Of a stretch of DNA of 64,000 nt, positions 39,474 through 51,400 are shown one piece after another (the stretch's first letter is position 1; every line of letters starts with the position of its first letter). A program made the position numbers and the translations under genes. A model generated the notes under the pieces. It did no database searches. It was not told where the DNA came from and worked only from the letters and a program-made list of their open reading frames with translations. This DNA is from Poriferisulfidus sp963668445 (GTDB lineage Bacteria > Pseudomonadota > Gammaproteobacteria > Poriferisulfidales > Poriferisulfidaceae): NCBI GenBank assembly GCA_963668445.1, contig OY764335.1, positions 806,001 to 870,000 of the forward strand, written 5' to 3'.

Positions 39474-42400
39474 ATGCGCCGGGCGGCTGCGCGGCGGGCG
39501 ATTGGCGGGCTCCTTCATGGCGTACGTTTGCATACGAAGCGAACGCGGCTTAGGCCGCTGTGCGGCGCAATGGCGCTGCTGCTTTTTGCTGCACCCTCGC
39601 ACGCGGCGGTGGTGGTTACCAATCATTCTGTGACCGCGTCAGGCAATCTGGTGCGCGTCGGGATTTACGCCAACACCACCTTATGGATTGCGAATGCATT
39701 TACGACCGGTTCCGAGGATAGCACGCTGAATTCTGTTCAAATCAGATTAAGCAACATATCCGGCACTCCGAACAGCCTCGAGGTCTTTCTTCGGGATGCC
39801 TCCGGAAATGACATCACGCAGTTGACCGGTCCTTCCACCCCTAGCGCATACTCTAACCCTACCTACACATGCGTTTCGACGGGGAATGCATGCGACCTGA
39901 AAGCCAGCACGACATACCAGGTGCGCTTGAACACGCCAAATCCGTCTCATCTGGGCTTCAGCAATAACTATATACTCTACCTAAGAAGCAACTCTTCGGA
40001 GTCAGGCCCCGGCGTCGCGTATGGCTGGTCGATCGCGAATAATGCCTTCAACCATCAGGGGCAACAGAGTGGCCCGATCGCCCTTGCAATCGACGCACAG
40101 GGGGCGGTTCCGAAGGCTCCGGCGAATCTGCGGGTCGATACGGGTGCTACGGAGCTGATCGCGAGTTGGAATGCGCCGACCGGGAGCGTCACCGACTACG
40201 ATGTGAGGTACAGCAGCAACAGCGGAGCCACATGGACCGAATGGGAGGCCGGCACGACGAGCACGAACACCAGCACGACGATCACGGGCCTGACGAACGG
40301 CACGACATACCAAGTGCAGGTGCGGGCGGGGAACTCGTCGGGCGACAGCGCTTGGACGAGTTCGGTGAGCGCCATAGCGGGAGCGCCGAAGATGCCGCAA
40401 CAGCCGCGAGCGGCTCCAGGCAATACGCAGCTGGCCGTCAGTTGGGAAGCGCCGAGCGGAAACGGCAGTTCGGTATCCGGCTACGATGTCCAGTACCGGC
40501 AAGGCTCAACCGGCAGCTGGACGGACCATACCCATTCGGGCACGGGCACGAGCGCCACGATTACGGGTCTGACGAACAGCACGGCGTACTGGGTGCAGGT
40601 GCGGGCGACGAATTCGCGAGGAGACGGCCCCTACTCGCCGCCGGCGAGCGCCACGCCGACGACCAGCCCGGCCCCGACGAGTGCGGATTTTACGAAAATC
40701 ATCACGGCAAGCTCGGGCCAACGGCAGCATGTGCTGGTGAGCAAGTTTCCGTATCTGGATGGCGGAGGCTCGGCGTTGCTAGAGGCGGAGATTGTGAGTC
40801 TGCCGGGATCGTCAGTCGGCAAGTTGCAGTTGAGAAAGTGCCGGAGGTCGCTCGGGTCCAGATGTCTTGGCGGCTACTCCTACACGGACGTGAGGCTCGG
40901 GCAGAAGGTCCCCAACGAATGGTATCAGATCCGGAGAAACCAGCAGGTTCTGGTGTTCCAGCCGACGTCCAACTTCACGTCCGCCACGTTTAGGTTCAAA
41001 GTCGTCAATTTCAAGCAGGTCGCCTCGACCTCGACCTATACGGCGACGCTGTCGGGAGTGCCGGCGAAGCCGACGGGCGTATCGGCGACGGCCGGGAACA
41101 CGCAGGTCGCGCTGTCTTGGACCAGCCCGAACGATCTAGGCATCAGCAGATGGGAGTACCAGCAGAAGGCCGGGGTGAATCCCTACGGAACCTGGCAGAG
41201 CATTTCAGGCAGCGCTTGGGACACGACGAGCTATACCGTGAAGGGCCTAACGAACAGCACGGAGTACAAGTTCAAGATCCGGGCGGTCAGCGTAGGCGGC
41301 AACGGCCCGGCTTCGGACGAGGTGACGGCGACGCCGGCGGCGGCAGCGCCAGCGACGCCGTCCGGCCTGAAGGCCGCTGTCGGGAACCGCCAAGTGACGC
41401 TGACGTGGGACGACCCGAAGGATGCCTCGATTACCAAATACCGGGTTCGGAGGAAGGCGGCAGGAGGCACCTACGGGAATTGGGCGGAGATCGGGAGCAG
41501 CGGCGCGACCACGACGACGCAAACGGTCGGCGGCTTGACCAATGGCACGGAGTACACGTTCCAGATTCAAGCGCAGAATGCGACCGGGAATGCGACTTCG
41601 GCGGAGGTGTCGCAGACGCCGAATGTCGTGCCGTCGGCACCGACGGGGCTGGCGGCTGCTGCGGGCGGCGGCGTGCGTCTGACGTGGACGAACCCGAACA
41701 ATGCCGCGATCGGCGGGTACCAGTACCGACAGAAAGCGGGCGGGCTAGGCATCTACGTCTATGGGTCTTGGACGACGATTTCGGGCGGCGGCGCGACGAC
41801 GACGAGCTATCGGGTGACCGGCCTGACGGATGGCGTGGAGTACACTTTCCAGATCCGCGCAACGAACTCGGCGGGCGCAAGCGGACCGTCGGCAGAGGCT
41901 TCGGCGACGCCGCCGGGTCTGCCGTTGAAGCCGACCGGCCTGTCGGCGGTTCCTCCGCTGAATGGGGCTGCGCGGCTGACATGGAATGATCCGGGCGACA
42001 CATCAATCACCAAATACAAGTATCGCTTCAAGGCGCAAGGGGACAACTACGGGAGTTGGCTGAGTGCGCCGAATGCCGGCGCGAAGACGACCACATACTA
42101 CTTGCTCTCGTTGGTGAATGACATAACCTACACGCTGCAGATTCGTGCGGTGAACTCTGTGGGCGACGGCCCGGCCTCGGACGAGGTTTCGGTGACGCCG
42201 AGGGGCTTGCCGAAGAAGCCGTCGCTGTCGGCGGAGGCTAGGGATCAAGGGGCGGAGCTGTCGTGGACCATCGCGGGCACGGGGGGGGGGGGGGGGGGGG
42301 GGGGGGGGATTACCCAGTACCAGTACCAGCAGAAGACGACGGGGGACTGGGGCGCGACGTGGACGGACATTGCGAACAGCGGGGCGGCGACGACGAGCCA

Positions 42401-45400
42401 TACGGTGACGGGCCTGACGAACGGCACGGCGTATACGTTCCGGGTGCGCGCGCGGGGCACGACGGGGGACGGCCCGGCCTCGAACGAGGTTTCGGCGATG
42501 CCGGCGCGGGAGCCGGCCGCGCCGACCGGCCTGTCCGCATCGGCCCGGCATCAGGCGGCGGAGCTCGCCTGGACGGATCCGAACGATTCCGACATCACCA
42601 AGTACCAATACCAGCAGAAGACGACGGGGGATTGGACTTCTTGGACGGATATTGCGGGCAGCGGCGCAACGACGACGAGCTACCGGGCATTTGATCTGGA
42701 CAACGGGACGGCCTATACGTTCCGGATTCGGGCGGTGGGCGCGGCGGCGGGGGAGGCCTCGAACGAAGCGACCGCGACGCCGGTGCCGAGGCCGGGGATG
42801 CCGCTGGCGCCGTCGGCGTCGCCGCGGGACTCCGCGGCGGTGCTGACGTGGGCGAATCCGCACGACGGCACGATCACCAAGTACCAGTACCAGCAGAGGA
42901 CGGCGGGGGATTGGGGCTCGACGTGGACGGATATTTCGAACAGCGGGGCGACGACGACGACGTTCAAGGTGGAGGGCCTGACGAACGGGACGACGTACCA
43001 ATTCCGGATTCGGGCGTGGAACGCGGATCCGAGTCCCCCATCGGGGCAAGTCGGGGCGACGCCGCAGCCGGTGCCGATGGCGCCGACGGCTCTGCGGGCG
43101 GAGGCGGGGGACCGGAAGGTGGTGTTGCGCTGGACGCGACCGGTCGAGGAATCCGCCACGGTGACGAAGTATCAGACGCGCTACAAGACGACGGGGGACT
43201 ACGGGGCTTGGTCGGACGTGACGGACAGCGGGTTCGGCACGGCGACGGCGACGGTGTCGGGCTTGACGAACGGCACGGCGCATGCGTTCCAGGTGCGGGC
43301 GGTGAACCGCTACGGGGACGGGGCGGCATCGGCGGAGGCGTCGGCGACGCCGTTCGGGGCGCCGGCGCGCCCGACAGGGCTGGCGGCGCATGCGAGGAAC
43401 CAGGCGGCGGTGCTGACGTGGACGGACCCGGGGAATGCGACAATCACGCAGTGGCAGTACCGGTGGAAGACGACGGGGGGCTACGGGGCGTGGGGCAACG
43501 CGGCGGGCGGCGGTTCGGCGGTCCGCTACGAGGTGACGAGTCTGGAGAACGGGACGCAGTACACGTTCCAGATTCGGGCGCGGAACGCGTCGGGGGACAG
43601 TCCGGAATCGGCGGAGGCGTCGGCGATGCCGTCGGCGGTGCCGGCGAAGCCGACAGGGCTGTCGGCGGAAGTCGGCAACGAGCAGCTGCTGCTGTCGTGG
43701 GACCATCCGCAGAACTCGACGATCACGAAGTACCAGTACCGCTACAAGGCGGCGGGGAGCTACGGGAGCTGGACGGACATGGCGGGGAGCGGTTCGGGCA
43801 CGACGAGCCACACGGTGGGGGGGCTGTCGAACGGCACCGAATACACGCTGCAGATCCGATCGGCGAACGCGCACGGCAGCAGCCCGGAGTCGGCGGAGGT
43901 CTCGGAGTCCCCGGCGACGGTGCCGCGCAAGCCGACGGGCTTCGCAGCGGCGGCCGGGAACATGGCGGCCGCGCTGTCGTGGGACGATCCTTCGGATTCG
44001 ACGATCACGCAGTACCAGTATCGGCAGAAGGCAGGGAAGGGGACGTACGGGAGCTGGACGGCCATGGCGGGCAGCGGCGCGTCGACGACCAGCCACACGG
44101 TAGGCAGTCTGACGAACAATGCGGCATACACATTCCGGATCCGGGCGCTGAATGCGACGGGCCGCGGCACGGCATCGGACGAGGCGTCGGCGACGCCGCT
44201 CGGGCCGCCGGCACGGCCGACGGGGCTGCGGGCGGCGCACGGCTACAAGCAGGTGCGGCTGACGTGGACGGATCCGGGCAACGCGACGATCACGAAATGG
44301 GAATACCAGTACAAGACGGGAGGCGGCTACGGCAGCTGGATTTCCATTTCGGACAGCGCATCGACGACCGGACATACGGTGAAAAACCTGACGAACGGCA
44401 CGCTCTACACGTTCCGCATCCGGGCGCTGAGCAGATCGGGAGCTAGTTCGGCATCGCCGGAAGTCTCGGCGACGCCGAGTGTGCTGCCGCCGTCGAAGCC
44501 GACCGGGCTTACGGCGGAGGCCGGCAGCGCGAAGGCCTACCTGAAGTGGAACGATCCGAACGACGCTTCGATCACGAAGTGGGAGTACCAGTACAAGACG
44601 ACGAGCAGCTACGGCGCTTGGACCGCCATGGCGAACAGCGGCGCGACGACGACGGCCTACACGGCGACGGGGCTGTCGAACGGGACGCTGCACAGATTCC
44701 GGATCCGGGCCGTGGGCGATGGCGGCAACGGGGCCGCTTCGGACGAGGCGTCGGTGACGCCGGCGGCGGTGCCGGATCGGCCTTCGGGCCTGTCGGCGGC
44801 GGGCGGCAACGGGCAGGTCGCGCTGTCGTGGACGGATCCGAGCGATTCCGCGATCACCGGCTACGAGTACCGGAAGAAGGCGACGGGCAACTACGGGGCC
44901 TGGACGGCGATTCCGAACAGCGGCGCCTCGACGACGAATTACACGGCGACGGGCCTGTCGGACGGCACGACGTATGCGTTCCAGATCCGGGCCGCGAATT
45001 CGACGGGCTCCAGCGCGGCGTCGGCTGCGGCCTCGGCGCTGACGAAGCCGGCGCAGCCGGCGGGCTTCGCGGCGGCGCCGAAGAGCGCATCGGCGGTGCT
45101 GTCGTGGACGGATCCGCGCGACGCTTCGATCACGCAGTGGCAGTACCGGCGCAAGACGGGCGGCTCATGGGGGAGCTGGACGGCCATGACGAGCACGCTG
45201 TGCGGCGGCGCGGTGACGACGAGCTGCACGATCGGGGGATTGACGAACAATACGGCGTACGCGTTCCAGATCCGGGCGGTGAATGCGACGGGCGAGGGCC
45301 CGGCCTCGGACGAGGCGCCGGCGACGCCGATCCCGGTGCCGGCGAAGCCGACGGGGCTGAGCGCGTCGACGCTGCTCCGGGATGTCACCCTGAATTGGGC

Positions 45401-48400
45401 GAATCCGTCGAACGCGAGCATCACGCAATGGCAGTACCGGCGCAAGCAGGGCAACAACGCCTACGGGAGCTGGACGGGCATTCCGGGCAGCGGGGCGACG
45501 ACGACGAGCTACGAGTTCCAGAATCTGACGAGCCGGACGAAGTATACGTTCCAGATCCGGGCGGCGAACCCGTCGGGGCCGGGCGCGGCCTCGGACGAGC
45601 TGGCGGCGGTTCCGGCGCCAGTGCCGGCGCAGCCGACGGGGATCTCGACGGCGGTGGGGGACGGCCGGGTGGACTTGAGCTGGAGCGATCCTTCGGACAT
45701 TTCGATCGTGCGCTACGAGTATCGGAGGAAGAAGACCAGTTCGACCGAATACGGGAACTGGACGGCGATTCCGGACAGCGCGCCCGACGGGGCCAATGCG
45801 ACGGGCTACGCGGTGACGGGGCTGGACAACGGGTCGGAGTATACGTTCAATCTGCGGGCGGCGAATCTGACGGGCTTGAGCAATAGCGCGGTGGGCATTC
45901 GCGCCACGCCGAAGCCGGTTCCGGCGAAGCCTTCGGGGCTGTCGGCGTCGGTGGGGGACGGGCGCACGGTGCTGTCGTGGAGCAGCCCGGCGACGCCGTC
46001 GTATATCAGCAAGTACCAGTACCAGCAGAAGACGACGGGGGACTGGAGCGCAGTGTCGGGTTGGACGGAGATGTCGGGCAGCGGGGCGTCGACGACCAGC
46101 CATGCGGTGGAGGGCCTGACGAACGATACGGCGCATGCGTTCCGGATCCGGGCGGTGAACGCGGCAGGAGAGGGTGCGCCTTCGGAGGAGGCGACGGTGA
46201 CACCGATCGCGGTGCCGGCGAAGCCGACGGGCCTGACGGCCACGGGCGGCAGCGGTTCGGCCGCGCTGTCGTGGACGGATCCGAGCGATGCGTCGATCAC
46301 GAAGCACCAGTACCGGCAGAAGGAAGGATCGAACGACTACGGGGATTGGACGGAGATCCCGGACAGCGGATACGATGGCACCAACGAGACAGGCTACACG
46401 TTGACGGGCTTGGAGGCGAGCACGACGTACAAGTTCAAGATCCGGGCATGGAACGCGGCGGGCGCGGGGCCGGAATCGAGTTCGGCGACGGCGCTGACGG
46501 CGCCGGCGAAGCCGACAGGCCTGTCCGCAACCGGAGGCAGCGGGCAGGTCGCGCTGAGTTGGACGGATCCGAGCGACGGCACGATCACCCAGTACGAATA
46601 CCGGCAGAAGGAGGGGACGACGGGCAATTACGGGAATTGGACGGGCATCCCGGATAGTGCGCATGACGGCGATAACGCGACGGGATACACGGTGTCAACC
46701 CTGTCTGGCAGCACGACGTACACATTCAAGATACGGGCTCGAAACACGTCCGGCGCAGGCGCGCAGTCGGACGAGGCCTCGGCGCTGACGGCGCCGGCGA
46801 AGCCGTCCGGGCTGTCGGCTTCAGGAAGCGATGGGAAGATTGCGCTGAGTTGGACGGATCCGAACGATTCGACGATTACGAAGCACCAGTACCTGCAGCA
46901 GGAAGGATCGAACGACTACGGGGATTGGACAGACATTCCGAACAGCGCGGACGACGAAGACAACGCCGCAGGCTACACGTTGACGGACTTGGCGGCGAGC
47001 ACGACGTACAAGTTCAAGATCCGGGCATGGAACACGTCGGGCGCGAGCACGGAATCGGCCGAAGTTTCGGCGCAGACGCTGCCGGTGCCGGCGAAGCCGA
47101 CGGGCCTGAGCAAGACGCTGGCGGAGGTGTTCGGAGAGGCCGGTAAATTCAACATGACGCTACGGTGGTCGAATCCGAACAATGCGACGATCGACGAATA
47201 TCGGTACCGGCTGAAGGAAAAGCAGACTGGCGGATCCTTCAGATACGGCGGCTGGACGAAGATTGAGGACAGCGGCGCGTCGACGGTCTCGTGGTCGTTG
47301 CCCAATCGGAGCCGGAACACGCTGCAGTTCATCCAAATCCGGGCGGTGAATGGTTCCGGCATCGGCACGGCATCGGACGAGTTTCCGGTGCGTCCGGCGC
47401 AGGCATCGGGCTTGGCGGCAGAGGGCCGCGATAGAGGAGTCGAACTGCGCTGGACGAATCCGAACGACAGCACCATCACCAACTACCAGTACCGGAAAAA
47501 GGCCGGGGAGGCCGTCTGGGAGGGCTGGACGGACATGAGCGGCAGCGGCGCGGCGACAGTCAGCTATACGGTGGGAAGCTTGGTGAATGAGAAGACGCAC
47601 AAGTTCCGGATACGGGCAGTGAATCCGGCGGGCGAAGGTGCGGAGTCCGGCGAAGCCGCGGCGATTCCGGCGATCCTGCCGGCTGCGCCGCCGGACCTGC
47701 AGGCGACCTTGGCGGCGGCGACAGGGACGGCGTACGACCTGACGCTATCATGGTCGACGCTGAGCGATCCGACGGTACTGAGATGGGAGTACCAGACGCA
47801 GCCCGTCGGCGGCACATACGGCAACGACTGGACGCATGTCGCAGGCGGCAAGACGGCGACGGCCTTGGCTTTGAATGGCCAGGCACGGAACGGGCTGAAG
47901 AAGATCCGCCTGCGGGCGGTGAATCTGGTCGGCAATGGCGCGTCGGGCGAGGTGCTGCTGGTGCCCGACGCGCCGACCGGTCTCGCGGCGGTCGCTCGGA
48001 ATCAGTCGGCAGATCTGTCGTGGACGGATCCGAGCCACGGTTTGATTTCCAAATACCAGTACCGGCAGAAGACGGGCAACGCGTGGGGCGCGTGGACGGA
48101 CATCTCCGGGAGCGATGCGGACACGGTGTCGCACACGGTGGACGGGCTGACGAACAACTCCGCGTACGCGTTCCGTATCCGGGCGTGGAATCTGGCGGGC
48201 GAATCGTCCGCATCGCCGGACGCGGAGGCGACGCCGATTCCGGTGCCGGCGAAGCCGACGGGCCTGTCGGCCTCGCTGGCGGCGAACGGCAGCAATTACA
48301 ACGCGACGCTGACGTGGGCGAAGCCGAGCGGGCTGACGGTCGGCCAATGGCAGTACCAGGCGCGCACCGGCAGCGACTACAGCGCCGCCGCTTGGGCGGC

Positions 48401-51400
48401 GATATCGAGCAGCACGGCAAGCACGACGACATCGACGCTGCCCGCGCAGGCCCGGAACACGTGGAAGGGCATCCGCATCCGCGTGGTGAATACGGGCGGC
48501 CAAAGCCCGGCCTCGGAAGAAGTGGAACTGATGCCGCCGCAGCCGACGGGCTTGGCGGCCGTCGGCAAGGACCGGTCGGCGGATCTGTCGTGGACGGCGC
48601 CGCAGTTCGCGCGCATTGCCGGGCACCAGTACCAGCTGAAGACGACGGCCGGCTACGGGAACTGGGCGGCGATTCCGAACAGCGCGCCGGGCGAGGCGAA
48701 TGTGGCCGGCTACACGGTGGGCAGCCTGACGAACCGCACGGCGCACACGTTCCGAATCCGTGCAGTGAATCCCGCGTTCGACAGCACGCCTTCGGCCTCG
48801 GCCTCGGCGACACCGGCGCCGGTTCCGGCGAAGCCGGTCGGCGTGGCGGCGAGCTTGGCGAAGAGCGGCAGCAACTACAACCTGACGCTGACGTGGACGA
48901 ATCCGCGCGACGACAGCATCACGCAATGGCAGTACCAGACGCGCATCGGCAGCGATTACAGCAGCCGCGTTTGGACGGCGGCATCCAGCAGCACGGCGAG
49001 CACGACATCGCTGGCGCTGTCTGGGCAGAGCCGGAACACGATCAAGGGCATCCGCATCCGGGCCGTGAACTCGACCGGGGACGGCGCGGCTTCGGCCGAA
49101 GTGCTGCTGGTGCCGAAGAAGCCGGCGGACCTGGCGGCATCGACCGGCAACACGGAAGTGCTGCTGCAATGGACCGATCCGGGCCATGCGCTGATTTCCG
49201 AGTACCAGTACCAGAAGAAGGAGGACGGAGGGAACTATGGCAGCTGGCAGGACATGGACGAAAGCGATGCGGACACGGTGTCGTACACGGCGACCGGATT
49301 GACGAACAACACGGCCTATACGTTCCGGATCCGGGCCGCGAGCTTGGCAGGCGAGAGTGCGGAGTCGGGTGAGGCATCGGCGACGCCGGTTCCGGTGCCG
49401 GCGCAGCCGACGGGCCTGAGCAAGACACTGACGGCGGCAGCGGGCACGGCATACGACCTGACACTGAGGTGGACGAATCCGAACAATGCGACGATCAGCG
49501 GCTACCGATACCAGCTGAAGAACCCTGCAGGCAATTACGGCAGTTGGACGAACATTTCAAACAGCGGCGCATCGACGGTCTCGCTGTCGCTGCGCAATCG
49601 GAGCCGGAACACGCTGCAGGCAATCCGCATCCGGGCCATGAATGTGGTGGGGGAGGGTCCGCCTTCGGCCGACATGCTGCTGGTTCCTGCGAAGCCGGGG
49701 CTGAGGGCGGAGCCGGAGAACGGCCGGGTCGCGCTGCAGTGGGATGATCCGAACGATTCCGCGATTGCCGGCTACGAGTACCGGCGAAAGACGACGGGCG
49801 GTTACGGGAACTGGGCGGCGATTCCGAACAGCGCGCCGGGGGAGGCGAACGCGACGGGCTACACGGTGGGCAGCCTGACGAACCGGACGACGTATGCGTT
49901 CCAAATCCGGGCCTCGAATCTGGCGGGCAACGGACTGGCTTCCAACGAGGCCTCGGCGACGCCGTCTGCAGTACCGGAGAAGCCGACCGGCTTGGCGGTG
50001 AGTCTGACGGCGAACGGCAGCAACTACAACTTGGCGCTGACGTGGACGAACCCGAACGATGCGCTGCTGACAGGCTACGAGTACCAGACGCGCGCCGGGG
50101 CGGAGTACGGCGACGCTTGGACGGAGATTTCCAGCAGCACGGCGAGCACGACGTCGCTGGCATTGAGCGGACAGAGAAAAAACGCGATGCAGGCGATCCG
50201 CATTCGGGCGATGAATGAGGTCGGTGCCAGCACGCCGTCGGATGAAGCGCTTGTGATGCCGGTGCAGCCGACGGGCCTAGCGGCGGCGGCCCGGGCGACG
50301 AGCACATCCAGCACGTTTCTGGACTTGGCATGGGATGCCGCGAATGATTCCAAGATCACAAAGTGGCAGTATCGGATGAAGATACGCGTACAGGACGAGT
50401 ACGTGTCGGCTTGGCAGGACATTCCGAGCAGCGACGCGGCCACGACGTCGTATGCGCTGCCGATAGACTCGTATCAAAACGGCTACGCAGTCAAGATTCG
50501 CGCCGTGAGTCTGGCAGGCGACGGCATCGATTCGGCGGAGGAGTCGGGCTCGCTGCTGCCGTCGGCGCCGACCGGCCTGACGGGCGCGGTCTCGGGCAGC
50601 CATGTGGCGCTGGCGTGGAGCAATGCGGACGCGAAGCGGCCGGCCATCAAGATCTACGAGTACCGGGTCAAGGCCGGCGACGGCGCCTACAGTAGGTGGA
50701 CGGACATCCCGTCGAGCGGCATGGATACTACGGCGTACACGGTTACACAGAACGTCGGCACGGCCGGCACGACGTACGCGTTCCAAGTGAGAGGCGAGAG
50801 CAATGCGGGCGACGGTGCGGCATCGAACGAAGCGTCGGTATCGACGGTGCCGGCATCACCGAAGAACCTTCACGCGGCGCTCGGCAACCGGAGTGCGGTG
50901 CTCACATGGGCCGACCCGGGCGACAGCACGATCACGGGCTACGAGTACCGGCAGAAGGCTGCGTTTCTGCGCAGCAATTACGGGACTTGGGTGCCCATCT
51001 CGGGCAGCGGCGCCTCAACGACAAGCCATACGGTGACGGGGCTGGAGAACGGCACGGCGTACCTGATCATTCTGCGGGCCCGGAATGCGGCAGGGTCGGG
51101 CTCAGGTGCCGGTCCGGCATTGGTGACACCGGCGATCGTGCCGACGCTGGCACTGGAATTAAGTCCGGCGGAAACCCGCGAAAACGCTCCGGCGACCGTG
51201 ACAGTGACGGCGCGAATCGGGAACGGGCCGCTCAGCACGGCGACGCAGGTGGCGTTGTCGGCGGCGCCCGGCACGGCCGAGGCCGGAGATTACGTGCTGC
51301 CGCAGACGCTGCCGCAAATCAGCATTGCGGCCGGGCAGACGGTCGGTACGGCGACCTTGTCGGTGACGCCGACGAATGATCAGAAAGACGAAGAGGACGA

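Noticed and set aside
42003..44693. Long Arg/Pro-rich open frame antisense to the FN3 gene
   Set aside because: Composition and repetitiveness follow from the codon bias of the FN3 repeats on the other strand; no start signal or family.
40100..51130. FN3 repeat DNA considered as a CRISPR or other short-repeat array
   Set aside because: Repeat length about 270 bases, open in one frame throughout and encoding FN3 domains; no spacers.
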